Positions 1 to 6,275 of a stretch of 11,412 nt of DNA are shown piece by piece. The stretch covers positions 16,415-27,826 of the forward strand of contig DFHL01000003.1 in NCBI GenBank assembly GCA_002371315.1. Direction: 5' to 3'. The notes below the pieces were generated by a model. That model was given only the letters and a program-made list of their open reading frames with translations. It was not told where the DNA came from and did no database searches. Position 1 is the first letter of the stretch. The number at the start of each line of letters is the position of its first letter. The position numbers and the translations under genes are program-made. Source of the DNA: Bacteroidales bacterium UBA3724. GTDB taxonomy: Bacteria > Bacteroidota > Bacteroidia > Bacteroidales > P3.

Positions 1-4
1 AACC

Positions 5-100
5 TTAACTTTAACCTTAACCTTAACCTTAACAGGCTGCCGCATTATGGACTGCTGAAATACATTCTGAAGTTAAAGTTAAGGTTAAGGTTAACGTTAA
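5..100. repeat. Inverted pair of GTTAAG-like hexamer arrays (hairpin) downstream of sufB
   Basis: The right side (72-101) holds five tandem hexamers: GTTAAA, GTTAAG, GTTAAG, GTTAAC, GTTAAA. The left side (1-33) carries the complementary AACCTT-type array. Positions 5-33 pair with 72-100 at 27 of 29 positions (mismatches at 10/95 and 28/77), leaving a 38-nt loop at 34-71. The right arm ends 6 bp beyond the sufB stop codon, so a minus-strand transcript leaving sufB would fold here at once. It could act as a terminator, an mRNA 3'-end stabiliser or a processing site. The left array may continue beyond the window edge. Confidence 0.85.
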
Positions 101-106
101 AAAAAA

Positions 107-1570
107 TCATCCCACGCTTCCTTCAAGGGAAATGGACAGCAGCTTCTGCGCCTCTACGGCAAACTCCATCGGCAGCTTCTTGAGCACATCCTTGGCATAG
201 CCGTTGACGATGAGGCCCACGGCGCTTTCGGGGCTGATGCCGCGCTGCTGGCAGTAGAAGAGCTGGTCCTCGCTGATTTTGCTTGTCGTGGCCTCGTGCT
301 CAAGTATTGCCGTGTGGTTGTCGGCCTTGATGTAGGGCCAGGTGTGGGCGCCGCACTGGTCGCCCAGCAACAGGCTGTCGCACTGCGAGAAATTGCGCGC
401 CCCGTCGGCACCCTTGCCTATCTGCACCAGGCCGCGATAGCTGTTTTGGCTGTGGCCGGCGCTGATGCCTTTCGACATAATGGTGCTGTGCGTGTTCTTG
501 CCCACGTGGATCATCTTGGTGCCTGTGTCGGCCTGCTGGTAGTTGTTGGTCACGGCCACGCTGTAGAACTCGGCCGTCGAGTCGTCGCCCTGCAGGATGC
601 AGCTGGGGTATTTCCACGTCACCGCCGACCCGGTTTCGACCTGCGTCCAGCTTATCTTCGACCGGCTGCCCTTGCAGATGCCGCGCTTGGTGACGAAGTT
701 GTAGATGCCGCCCTTGCCGTCCTTGTCGCCTGGATACCAGTTTTGTACGGTGCTGTACTTCACCTCGGCGTCCTTCAGTGCGATGATTTCCACTATGGCG
801 GCGTGCAGCTGGTTCTCGTCGCGCTGCGGCGCCGTGCAGCCCTCCATATAGGAGACGTAAGCCCCTTCGTCGGCCACAATCAGCGTGCGCTCAAACTGGC
901 CCGTGCCCTTGGCGTTGATGCGGAAATAGGAGCTCAGCTCGATCGGGCAGCGCACCCCCTTGGGGATGTAGCAGAACGAGCCGTCGCTGAAGACGGCGCT
1001 GTTGAGGGCCGCAAAAAAGTTGTCGCCCGACGGCACCACCGAGCCCAGATATTTCTGCACCAGCTCGGGGTAGCGTTGCACCGCCTCGCTGATGGGCATA
1101 AAGAGTATGCCCTTCTCTTCCAGCATCTTCTGGCTGGTGGTCTTGACGCTCACCGAGTCCATAATGGCGTCGTAGGCCACGCCCACCGACGACTCGACGC
1201 CGGCCAGCGCCTCGCGTTCGCGCAGCGGGATGCCCAGCTTGTCGAAGGTGGCCAGCAGCTCGGGGTCCACCTCGTCCAGCGACTTCTTCTTCTCCTGCTT
1301 CGGTGCGGCAAAATAGATGATGTCCTGATAGTTAGGAGTCTCGTATTCCAGATGGGCCCAGTCGGGTTCCTTCATCGTCTGCCACTTGCGGAAAGCCTTC
1401 AGGCGGAAGTCGAGCAGCCACTCGGGCTCGCCTTTCTTTTGCGAAATCAGGCGCACAATCTCCTCGTCAAGGCCCTTGCGAATGGTCTCGGTGGCAATAT
1501 CGGTGGTGAATCCCCACTTGTATTCCTCGCTTGTAACTTCTTGTATTATATCTTTTTCGTTGTCTTCCAT
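107..1570 (-). CDS. sufB: SufB, Fe-S cluster assembly scaffold subunit of SufBCD
   Basis: 487 aa, close to the roughly 495 aa of E. coli SufB. SufB works in the cytoplasm with SufC (ATPase) and SufD as the scaffold on which Fe-S clusters are built from SufS/SufE-derived sulfur. The C-terminal beta-helix region contains ARNFSQCDSLLLGDQCGAHT. Its Cys397 corresponds by a constant offset of 8 to E. coli Cys405, and Glu424 and Glu426 in LEHEATTSKI correspond to Glu432 and Glu434, residues associated with sulfur transfer and cluster assembly at the SufB-SufD interface. The ATG at 1570 begins MEDNEKDII and lies about 30 bp below a Bacteroidota -7 element. The next gene on this strand (sufC in many Bacteroidota) is not in the window: at least 106 bp of non-coding hairpin DNA follows the stop, unlike a tightly packed suf operon. 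Long reading frames on the opposite strand are shadows. Confidence 0.97.
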   Translation of the reverse strand: MEDNEKDIIQEVTSEEYKWGFTTDIATETIRKGLDEEIVRLISQKKGEPEWLLDFRLKAFRKWQTMKEPDWAHLEYETPNYQDIIYFAAPKQEKKKSLDEVDPELLATFDKLGIPLREREALAGVESSVGVAYDAIMDSVSVKTTSQKMLEEKGILFMPISEAVQRYPELVQKYLGSVVPSGDNFFAALNSAVFSDGSFCYIPKGVRCPIELSSYFRINAKGTGQFERTLIVADEGAYVSYMEGCTAPQRDENQLHAAIVEIIALKDAEVKYSTVQNWYPGDKDGKGGIYNFVTKRGICKGSRSKISWTQVETGSAVTWKYPSCILQGDDSTAEFYSVAVTNNYQQADTGTKMIHVGKNTHSTIMSKGISAGHSQNSYRGLVQIGKGADGARNFSQCDSLLLGDQCGAHTWPYIKADNHTAILEHEATTSKISEDQLFYCQQRGISPESAVGLIVNGYAKDVLKKLPMEFAVEAQKLLSISLEGSVG

Positions 1571-1600
1571 ACTTGTTTCAATATATTATGTATGCAATTG

Positions 1601-1608
1601 CAAAAATA
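1601..1608 (-). promoter_or_regulatory. Candidate sufB promoter, -7 element TATTTTTG
   Basis: On the minus strand TATTTTTG fits the Bacteroidota -7 consensus TAnnTTTG exactly. It is followed by about 30 bp of AT-rich leader before the sufB ATG at 1570. I see no convincing -33 TTTG at the usual spacing, so the call rests on one element plus position. No Fe-S regulator (IscR/SufR) site was recognised. Confidence 0.5.
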
Positions 1609-1709
1609 CGAAAAAATATCGATATGGACGAGACTTTTTTCATCACTTTCCGCCGTCGCGACGAGCGGAGCGCGGCGGCGCACCTGACGGCAAAGCCCGA
1701 ATTTTGGCC

Positions 1710-1811
1710 CGAAGGGCGGAAAACTGGCGTAACAGTCTGAAATCCAGCATACGACAAAATCTGTCAAAAAAAGTTTGGATTTCGCCAGAAAAGGCATTTT
1801 TTCGCCCTTCG
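1710..1811. other. Long imperfect nested hairpin, possible structured RNA or element remnant
   Basis: Four co-linear complementary pairs nest around one centre near 1759: 1710-1723 with 1798-1811 (13 of 14 bp), CTGGCG 1724-1729 with CGCCAG 1783-1788, GAAATCC 1739-1745 with GGATTTC 1777-1783 (sharing base 1783), and GACA 1753-1756 with TGTC 1762-1765. The order fits one long stem with internal loops. It could be a small RNA on either strand, an attenuator or a decayed palindromic element. No known RNA family was recognised. Confidence 0.4.
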
Positions 1812-1830
1812 TAACAGGCTGCAAAACAGG

Positions 1831-1902
1831 ACCATCTTCTTATCAAATTCTACTCAAGTTCTACCCAAATTCTAACCAAGTTCTACCTCGGTAGAAGATG
1901 GT
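1831..1902. repeat. Four 11-bp tandem repeats enclosed by a 10-bp inverted repeat
   Basis: Four units follow without spacers: CAAATTCTACT (1844-1854), CAAGTTCTACC (1855-1865), CAAATTCTAAC (1866-1876) and CAAGTTCTACC (1877-1887); units alternate CAAATT and CAAGTT. They lie between ACCATCTTCT (1831-1840) and its exact complement AGAAGATGGT (1893-1902). The last unit also forms a tight hairpin, TTCTACC 1881-1887 with GGTAGAA 1890-1896 around a 2-nt loop. Function is unknown; a protein-binding array or transcript 3'-end element are both possible. Confidence 0.75.
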
Positions 1903-2071
1903 AGGGCTTTGGTCGGTTTTTGGACAGGGCAAGGGGCAGGGGAGGGGCATAGCAAAACGGGACGGGCACACGGATGGCCAGCCAGCGAAAACCCTTATGG
2001 GAACGGGGCAATGGTTTGCAGACGGGGTGCCTGCATTGCTGACGGGGAGCTGCGCCGGGCGCTGGGCCGCG

Positions 2072-3001
2072 TCAGTCGCGACGGTAGTGGGGATGGTAGG
2101 TGCTGATGGTTTCGCGCAGATACTGGTGCGAAAGGTGGGTGTAAATCTCTGTGGTGTTGATTTTTTCGTGGCCCAGCATCTCCTGCACGGCGCGCAGGTC
2201 GGCGCCGTTGGTCACCAGTTCGGTGGCGAAGCTGTGGCGCAGGCTGTGTGGCGATATTTTCTTGTTGATGCCGGCCTTCTTGACGGCCTCTTTGAGGAAC
2301 ATAAAGACGTAGTTGCGCGACAGATGCGTGCCCAGGCGGTTGATGAAGACGTATTTTTCCTCGCCGGGGCGCAGGCGCTGGTGGCTGCGGATGGTGGCGA
2401 TGTACTGCATCGTCAGGTGCAGGGCCGTGTGGTTGATGGGCACCCACCGCTGCTTGTCGCCCTTGCCGGTGACGAGCAGGCACTCGTCGTCGGGGTAGAT
2501 GTTCGAGAGGTGCAGGTTCACCAACTCGCTGACGCGCAGGCCGCAGCCGTAGAGCACTTCGACGATGACGCGGTTGCGGGCCTGGTCGGGCAGGCTGAGG
2601 TCGAAGGTGGCGATGATGGCGTCGACCTCGTCGTTGGTCAGCACGTCGGGCAGGTGGCGCGCGGTGCGAGGCATTTCGAGCAGCGTGGCGGGATTTTCGG
2701 CCACGGCGTCCTCGACCACCATCATACGGTAGAAGGTGCGCAGGCCGCTGACGATGCGGCTTTGTGTGGCCAGGGCAATGCCGAGGTCGTTCATCTGGGC
2801 CACCAGCTGGCGCAGGTCGTCGAGGCCTATCTGTTCGGGCCCTTTGCCGCGCTCGGCGGCGAAGAGGGCCAGGTGCGACACGTCGCGCAGGTAAGCCTCT
2901 ATCGAGTTGTCCGACAGCTGTTTTTCGAGCTTCAGGTAGGTGCGCAGCGCGTTGAGGGCACGCCGCCAGCAGGGGTCGGTTATGGACTGTACGAGATTCA
3001 T
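2072..3001 (-). CDS. xerD: XerD-family tyrosine site-specific recombinase
   Basis: 309 aa from the ATG at 3001; a TTG at 3013 would add four residues and is less likely. Tyrosine recombinases of this family resolve chromosome dimers at dif with FtsK. The N-terminal SAM-like core-binding domain occupies about residues 10-100 and the catalytic domain about 115-300. All six catalytic residues are present: Arg156 (GLRVSEL), Lys180 (TGKGDKQRW), His252 and Arg255 (HSLRHSF), His278 (LGHEK), Tyr287 (TTEIYTHL). Each is exactly 8 residues beyond the E. coli XerD position (148, 172, 244, 247, 270, 279), so the catalytic domain aligns with no gap. This and the length (E. coli XerD is 298 aa) favour the chromosomal XerD over a mobile-element integrase. 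No integrated element or att repeat lies beside it. It is divergent from gapA. XerC versus XerD naming is not certain. Confidence 0.92.
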   Translation of the reverse strand: MNLVQSITDPCWRRALNALRTYLKLEKQLSDNSIEAYLRDVSHLALFAAERGKGPEQIGLDDLRQLVAQMNDLGIALATQSRIVSGLRTFYRMMVVEDAVAENPATLLEMPRTARHLPDVLTNDEVDAIIATFDLSLPDQARNRVIVEVLYGCGLRVSELVNLHLSNIYPDDECLLVTGKGDKQRWVPINHTALHLTMQYIATIRSHQRLRPGEEKYVFINRLGTHLSRNYVFMFLKEAVKKAGINKKISPHSLRHSFATELVTNGADLRAVQEMLGHEKINTTEIYTHLSHQYLRETISTYHPHYRRD

Positions 3002-3035
3002 TGCGCAAGGCAAAACGTTTTTTTTTTCGGTTTAT

Positions 3036-3066
3036 TTTGCCAGATATTAATTAATGTGTATATTTG
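3036..3066 (+). promoter_or_regulatory. gapA promoter, near-consensus Bacteroidota type
   Basis: TTTG at 3036-3039 (-33) and TATATTTG at 3059-3066 (-7, TAnnTTTG) are separated by 19 bp, matching the primary sigma factor promoter of Bacteroidota. This predicts a start of transcription around 3071-3073 and an A-rich leader of about 48 nt without a Shine-Dalgarno sequence. It is the clearest promoter in the window and suits a highly expressed glycolytic gene. Confidence 0.8.
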
Positions 3067-3119
3067 TAAACGCATTTTAGCGGACGAAAATATTATAAAC
3101 AATTAAACAACAATAAATT

Positions 3120-4127
3120 ATGGCAAAAGTAGCTATTAACGGCTTCGGCCGAATCGGAAGAATGTCCTTCCGTGCAATGCTGGCTCATCCCGAGCTCGAG
3201 ATTGTGGCAATCAACGACCTTACCAGCGCCGACACGCTGGCATACCTGTTCAAATACGACTCGGTTCACGACAACTTCGACGGTGAAGTGCACGCCGAGG
3301 GCGAATACCTGGTTGTCAATGGCAAGAAGGTGCGCATCTATGCCGAGCGCGACCCGCAGAACCTGCCTTGGGGCGAGCTGGGTGTCGACATCGTCGTCGA
3401 ATCGACCGGCCTCTTCAAGAAACGCGAGCAGATGATGAAGCACATCAACGCCGGTGCCAAGAAGGTTATCCTCACCGTCCCCGCCGGTAAGGCCGACGAC
3501 GTCGACGCTACCGTGGTTATGGGCGTGAACGACAATGTTCTGACCAAGGAAATGCAGCTCGTCAGCAACGCCAGCTGCACCACCAACTGCCTGGCTCCCG
3601 TGGCCAAGGTGCTGAACGACAAATTCGGCATCAAGCGCGGTCTGATGAACACCGTCCACAGCTATACCAACGACCAGAAGATCCTCGACCAGCCGCACAG
3701 CGACCTGCGTCGCGCCCGTGCCGCCGCCGTCAGCATCATCCCCACCAGCAGCGGCGCCGCCAAGGCTGTGGGTCTGGTGATCCCCGAACTGAAAGGCAAG
3801 CTGGACGGCTTCGCTATGCGCGTCCCCACTCCCGACGGTTCTGTTGTTGACCTCACCGCCGAGCTGAACTGCACCGTCACCAAGGAGGAAATCAACGCCG
3901 CCATCAAGGAAGCCGCCGAAGGCAAGATGAAAGGCGTCCTGCAGTATGTTGACGAGCCTATCGTCAGCGTCGACATCATCGACAACACCCACAGCTCGAT
4001 CTTCGACAGTCTGCTGACCCAGGTTATGGACGGCAACTTTGTCAAGGTCGTCAGCTGGTACGACAACGAGAAGGGCTACAGCACCCGCGTCGGCGACCTC
4101 GCCGCCAAGCTGGCCACCCTGCTCTAA
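3120..4127 (+). CDS. gapA: Type I glyceraldehyde-3-phosphate dehydrogenase
   Basis: 335 aa, the usual length. The cytoplasmic enzyme oxidises and phosphorylates glyceraldehyde-3-phosphate to 1,3-bisphosphoglycerate with NAD+, and runs in reverse in gluconeogenesis. The Rossmann fold opens with INGFGRIGR at 6-14. Asp33 in INDL is the residue that typically selects NAD over NADP. The catalytic motif SNASCTTNCLAP places the nucleophile at Cys153, with the base His180 in NTVHSYTNDQ. WYDNEKGYSTR near the C-terminus is the family signature. The NAD-specific Leu-Pro pair after helix ILD is Gln-Pro here (DQPHSDLRRAR), with the discriminating Pro kept. The gene ends in tandem stops TAA TAG and stands alone between its own promoter and terminator. 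Confidence 0.98.
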   Translation: MAKVAINGFGRIGRMSFRAMLAHPELEIVAINDLTSADTLAYLFKYDSVHDNFDGEVHAEGEYLVVNGKKVRIYAERDPQNLPWGELGVDIVVESTGLFKKREQMMKHINAGAKKVILTVPAGKADDVDATVVMGVNDNVLTKEMQLVSNASCTTNCLAPVAKVLNDKFGIKRGLMNTVHSYTNDQKILDQPHSDLRRARAAAVSIIPTSSGAAKAVGLVIPELKGKLDGFAMRVPTPDGSVVDLTAELNCTVTKEEINAAIKEAAEGKMKGVLQYVDEPIVSVDIIDNTHSSIFDSLLTQVMDGNFVKVVSWYDNEKGYSTRVGDLAAKLATLL

Positions 4128-4153
4128 TAGTTCCAGACAGGAATCAACCCTAC

Positions 4154-4185
4154 GAGAGGATGCCACACCGGCATCCTCTTCTTTT
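4154..4185 (+). terminator. Intrinsic terminator of gapA
   Basis: GAGGATGCC (4156-4164) pairs perfectly with GGCATCCTC (4170-4178) around the loop ACACC, extended outward by A4155-T4179. The T-rich tract TTCTTTT (4179-4185) follows. It lies 27 bp after the gapA stop, a textbook rho-independent terminator that separates gapA from the downstream lipoprotein gene. Confidence 0.9.
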
Positions 4186-4208
4186 GCCAGTACTGCTGGC
4201 TATGTGGG

Positions 4209-4272
4209 ATTTCCAAGATTTCCAGGATTTCGCCCGCTTGCGGGCGGGAGACAAATAACCGAAATATATTTG
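4209..4272 (+). promoter_or_regulatory. Upstream region of the binding-protein gene: 9-bp repeat, GC hairpin, -7-like element
   Basis: Two 9-bp units, ATTTCCAAG (4209-4217) and ATTTCCAGG (4218-4226), plus a partial third are followed by a GC hairpin, CGCCCGC 4231-4237 with GCGGGCG 4240-4246 around TT. TATATTTG at 4265-4272 matches the -7 consensus but ends only 3 bp before the ATG at 4276. If used, transcription would start at or just inside the start codon, giving a leaderless mRNA. The roughly 90 bp after the gapA terminator is too short for a cobalamin riboswitch and none is recognised. Confidence 0.4.
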
Positions 4273-4275
4273 ATT

Positions 4276-5160
4276 ATGAGAATAAAATACTTTGCTTTTG
4301 TGGTTCTGCTTGTCGGCTCGCTTGCCAGCTGCCATCGCAACGCGGCGGCACCCGAGGCCGAAAGCTATGAGTACACCGACGACTATGGGTGCACGGTGAG
4401 CGTGCCGACCCATCCGCAGCGCATCGTCAGCCTGTCGCCGGCGGTGACGGAGATTGTGTTTGCACTGGGCGCCGACAGCCTGCTGGTGGGACGCACCGAG
4501 TTCTGCGCCTATCCGCCCGAGGCTGCCGCCATCGAGAACATTGGCGGCATCAGCAACCTGAATATTGAGAAGGTGCTGTCGCGCAATCCCGACCTGATTA
4601 TCAGCGGCTCGATGGTGCCACAGAAGGTGGTGCGCCAGTTTGAGGAGATGGGTGTGCCGATGGTGTGCGTCATCGAAAAGCCGCATTTCGACGAGTTGTT
4701 TGCCAATATCGGGAAGATTGGCGGCCTTGTGGGTTTTGGTCGGCAGGCCGACAGCCTCAATGCTGTGCTGAAGAGGCAGATGGATTCTCTGGACCTGAAC
4801 CGTGACGGTGCCGATGGCCCTTCGTGCTATTACGTCGTTGGGTTTGGCAGCGGCGGCAATTTCACCGCTGGCGGCAACACGTTCATCAACGACATCATCA
4901 CGATGGCCGGCGGTCGCAATATAGCCGCCGACAGCGAGGGGTGGACCTTCAGCGTCGAGGCGCTGATGGATGCCGACCCCGACTTTATACTGATTCGTGC
5001 CGAGGACAGCGCACGTTTCTGCCAGACAGCGCCTTACAGTCGTCTCAGCGCCGTAAGGCAGGGCCGTCTTGTGGCCCTCGAGGACGGCATACTCGACCTG
5101 CAGGTGCCCCGCAACATCGAAGTGCTGCGCCGCCTGCAACGGCTTTTTGCCTCAAAATGA
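4276..5160 (+). CDS. BtuF/FepB-type ABC transporter substrate-binding lipoprotein
   Basis: 294 aa. The ATG at 4276 is chosen because it starts a lipoprotein signal peptide: MRIK, a hydrophobic stretch, then lipobox LASC with Cys19 as the predicted lipidated residue. The mature part is a periplasmic-binding-protein fold of the cobalamin/iron-siderophore/haem type (PF01497): QRIVSLSPAVTEIVFALGA at about 55-73 is the typical first strand, GISNLNIEKVLSRNPDLII follows, and FTAGGNTFINDIITMAGG with WTFSVEALMDADPDFIL is the typical C-lobe. It would capture a metal complex in the periplasm and pass it to an inner-membrane permease and ATPase. Neither these nor a TonB-dependent receptor is in the window and the gene is followed by a palindrome and a convergent gene, so it appears to be an orphan. 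Substrate cannot be told from sequence. Confidence 0.9.
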   Translation: MRIKYFAFVVLLVGSLASCHRNAAAPEAESYEYTDDYGCTVSVPTHPQRIVSLSPAVTEIVFALGADSLLVGRTEFCAYPPEAAAIENIGGISNLNIEKVLSRNPDLIISGSMVPQKVVRQFEEMGVPMVCVIEKPHFDELFANIGKIGGLVGFGRQADSLNAVLKRQMDSLDLNRDGADGPSCYYVVGFGSGGNFTAGGNTFINDIITMAGGRNIAADSEGWTFSVEALMDADPDFILIRAEDSARFCQTAPYSRLSAVRQGRLVALEDGILDLQVPRNIEVLRRLQRLFASK

Positions 5161-5170
5161 TTGGGAATTC

Positions 5171-5260
5171 GTTAATGTGTTAATTCGTTAATGCGTTAAT
5201 TCGTAAGTGGTTGACGCGACAGCCACTAACAAATTAACACATTAACGAATTAACACATTA
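5171..5260. repeat. 88-bp near-perfect palindrome built on GTTAATNN octamers
   Basis: Positions 5173-5216 are complementary to 5217-5260 at 39 of 44 positions (non-pairing or wobble at 5194, 5202, 5205, 5211, 5214) with no loop at the centre. The left side holds four tandem octamers: GTTAATGT 5171-5178, GTTAATTC 5179-5186, GTTAATGC 5187-5194, GTTAATTC 5195-5202. The inner part, AGTGGTTG with CAGCCACT, is not octamer-derived. It fills almost the whole 101 bp between the convergent stop codons of the binding-protein gene and elbB. It may be a bidirectional terminator, though there is no T-tract, or a repetitive palindromic element. Confidence 0.88.
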
Positions 5261-5261
5261 T

Positions 5262-5942
5262 TTATAGCCATTCGGCCAGGCGGTTCACCATATTGGCAGC
5301 GCCGTCGAAAATCTGGCTGATGTGGGTGGCGACCATATAGGCCGGCGTGGTGATGATGCGGTGCTCTTCGTCGACACAGATGTCGGTGGGACCGCAAGCC
5401 ACGACGTTGCACCCGAAGCCTTTGGCCACCTGTGCGGCGGGGTTGTCGTCGCTGCCAAGTGTCAGGCTTATACCCAGTTTGCCAAATGTTTTGGCCAGTA
5501 CTGTTGGGGCGATGCACATTGCCAGGATGGGCTTTTTGGCGCGGTTGGTGTCGAGCAGGGCGTCGGTGACGCTGTCGATTACCGTCATCTGCGGTCCGTC
5601 GAAGGCGAAAGTGCTGAGGTTGCGTGCTGCTCCCATTCCGCCGGGCATAGCCAGTGCGTCGTAGTCGGCGGCACGGTAGTCGGCGAGTGGCAGGATGTTG
5701 CCACGGGCTATGCGCGCACTTTCGACAAAGATGTCGCGCTGCTCGATGTCGACAACGGCTCCAGCCTCTTCTTCGTCGTCAACGATGTCGACGTGGGGGA
5801 CAACCTCGAAAAAACCTTCGGGTGCAAAGCATTGGTAATGCCAGCCCTGACGGTCGATGGCCAAAAGCAGGCCAAGGGTTTCCTGCAGCTCGCTGCCGTC
5901 GCGGTTGCCGCAACCTGAAAGGATGACTGCTATGTTTTTCAT
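5262..5942 (-). CDS. elbB: ElbB, DJ-1/PfpI-superfamily isoprenoid biosynthesis-associated glyoxalase
   Basis: 226 aa; E. coli ElbB is 217 aa. The family has the DJ-1/PfpI class I glutamine amidotransferase-like fold. E. coli ElbB was linked genetically to isoprenoid synthesis and has been reported to have weak glyoxalase III activity, so the true substrate is unsettled. Seen here: the N-terminal signature ILSGCGNRDGSELQE (Glu18 in the position of the conserved acidic residue), ARIARGNILPL, MPGGMGAARNLSTFA, the nucleophile elbow MCIAP with Cys143, and the C-terminal TTPAYM motif. An acidic segment DIVDDEEEAGAVVD around 52-65 looks longer than in E. coli. It starts 9 bp after the stop of the yeaQ-like gene, so the two are probably co-transcribed and elbB would depend on upstream transcription. 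Confidence 0.93.
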   Translation of the reverse strand: MKNIAVILSGCGNRDGSELQETLGLLLAIDRQGWHYQCFAPEGFFEVVPHVDIVDDEEEAGAVVDIEQRDIFVESARIARGNILPLADYRAADYDALAMPGGMGAARNLSTFAFDGPQMTVIDSVTDALLDTNRAKKPILAMCIAPTVLAKTFGKLGISLTLGSDDNPAAQVAKGFGCNVVACGPTDICVDEEHRIITTPAYMVATHISQIFDGAANMVNRLAEWL

Positions 5943-5951
5943 AATGACAGT

Positions 5952-6200
5952 TTATTTCTTTTTGGACAAAAGTGACACAATCCACAGCAACAGAATGGCT
6001 CCGATTACGGACGTCACCAGCTGGCCGACGATTGTTTCGCCCCAGTGGATGCCAATCCACGACAGCACGTTGCCGCCCAGGAATCCGCCGACGATGCCGA
6101 CAATCAGGTTGACGATGAAACCAAATCCGGCGCCTTTCATAATCTTGCCTGCCAAAAAACCGGCAAGGGCACCGATAACGATTGTAAGGACAATACCCAT
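5952..6200 (-). CDS. GlsB/YeaQ/YmgE family small membrane protein
   Basis: 82 aa. Nearly all of the protein is hydrophobic and glycine-rich, with three likely transmembrane segments at about 3-18, 27-49 and 56-77 and a lysine-rich tail (SLLSKKK). The glycine pattern (GALAGFLAGKIMKGAGFGF, then VGIVGGFLGGNVLSW) is that of the transglycosylase-associated protein family PF04226, inner-membrane proteins often induced in stress or stationary phase. The family name does not mean an established enzymatic activity. The neighbouring elbB follows by 9 bp, which suggests a stress-related pair. No consensus -7 element is obvious in the 19 bp between its ATG and the upstream hairpin, so its promoter is unresolved. 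Confidence 0.92.
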   Translation of the reverse strand: MGIVLTIVIGALAGFLAGKIMKGAGFGFIVNLIVGIVGGFLGGNVLSWIGIHWGETIVGQLVTSVIGAILLLWIVSLLSKKK

Positions 6201-6219
6201 AACTATTATTATTATAATA

Positions 6220-6259
6220 GAAACAGCGGCCGACTGGCAATGTCAGCAGCCGCTGTTTC
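6220..6259 (-). terminator. Hairpin downstream of the PLP-enzyme gene, probable terminator
   Basis: GAAACAGCGGC (6220-6230) and GCCGCTGTTTC (6249-6259) are perfectly complementary over 11 bp with an 18-nt loop. On the minus strand it starts 16 bp after the stop of the 6276-7481 gene and is followed by CTATTATAATAATAATAG, which is U-rich only in part. Termination may therefore be partial, allowing read-through into the YeaQ-like gene and elbB. Confidence 0.6.
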
Positions 6260-6275
6260 GAGGTTTATGTTTTGA

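Larger units (their letters stand above)
1571..2071. other. Gene-free 500-bp region between sufB and xerD
   Basis: No credible gene is seen here on either strand. Frames that enter it (for example a plus frame at 1386-1814) have no recognisable protein features and overlap sufB antisense. Contents in order: the sufB leader and -7 element, a GC-rich patch around 1650-1680 with an imperfect CCGCCG/CGGCGG pair, a nested imperfect hairpin at 1710-1811, and a stem-bounded 11-bp repeat array at 1831-1902. From 1903 to 2071 the sequence is G-rich on plus and shows nothing I can name. It is the 3' flank of xerD, but no clear intrinsic terminator was found. Confidence 0.6.

Noticed and set aside
1..101. 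Telomere-like hexamers suggesting a replicon end
   Set aside because: The units are GTTAAG, not a known telomeric repeat, they form an internal inverted pair, and ordinary housekeeping genes adjoin them.
296..1687. Long open frame on plus opposite sufB
   Set aside because: Shadow of the GC-rich sufB codons; its translation is Val/Ala/His-rich low-information sequence and sufB is unmistakable on minus.
30..1822. Shared 11-mer TAACAGGCTGC at 30-40 and 1812-1822 next to two repeat elements
   Set aside because: An 11-bp match is expected by chance several times in a window of this size and the flanks do not extend it.
1844..1887. Possible CRISPR array
   Set aside because: Repeats are 11 bp, directly abutting and without spacers; no cas gene nearby.
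2072..3001. xerD as integrase of an integrated mobile element
   Set aside because: Length and residue spacing match chromosomal XerD; no att repeat, tRNA end or cargo genes flank it.
1898..3106. 402-codon open frame on plus opposite xerD
   Set aside because: Antisense to xerD, whose six catalytic residues are all intact; no domain recognised in the antisense frame.
3093..4166. 357-codon open frame on minus opposite gapA
   Set aside because: Antisense shadow of gapA caused by strong third-position codon bias.
4186..4275. Cobalamin riboswitch upstream of the BtuF-like gene
   Set aside because: Only about 90 bp are available after the gapA terminator and no B12-box-like sequence is seen.
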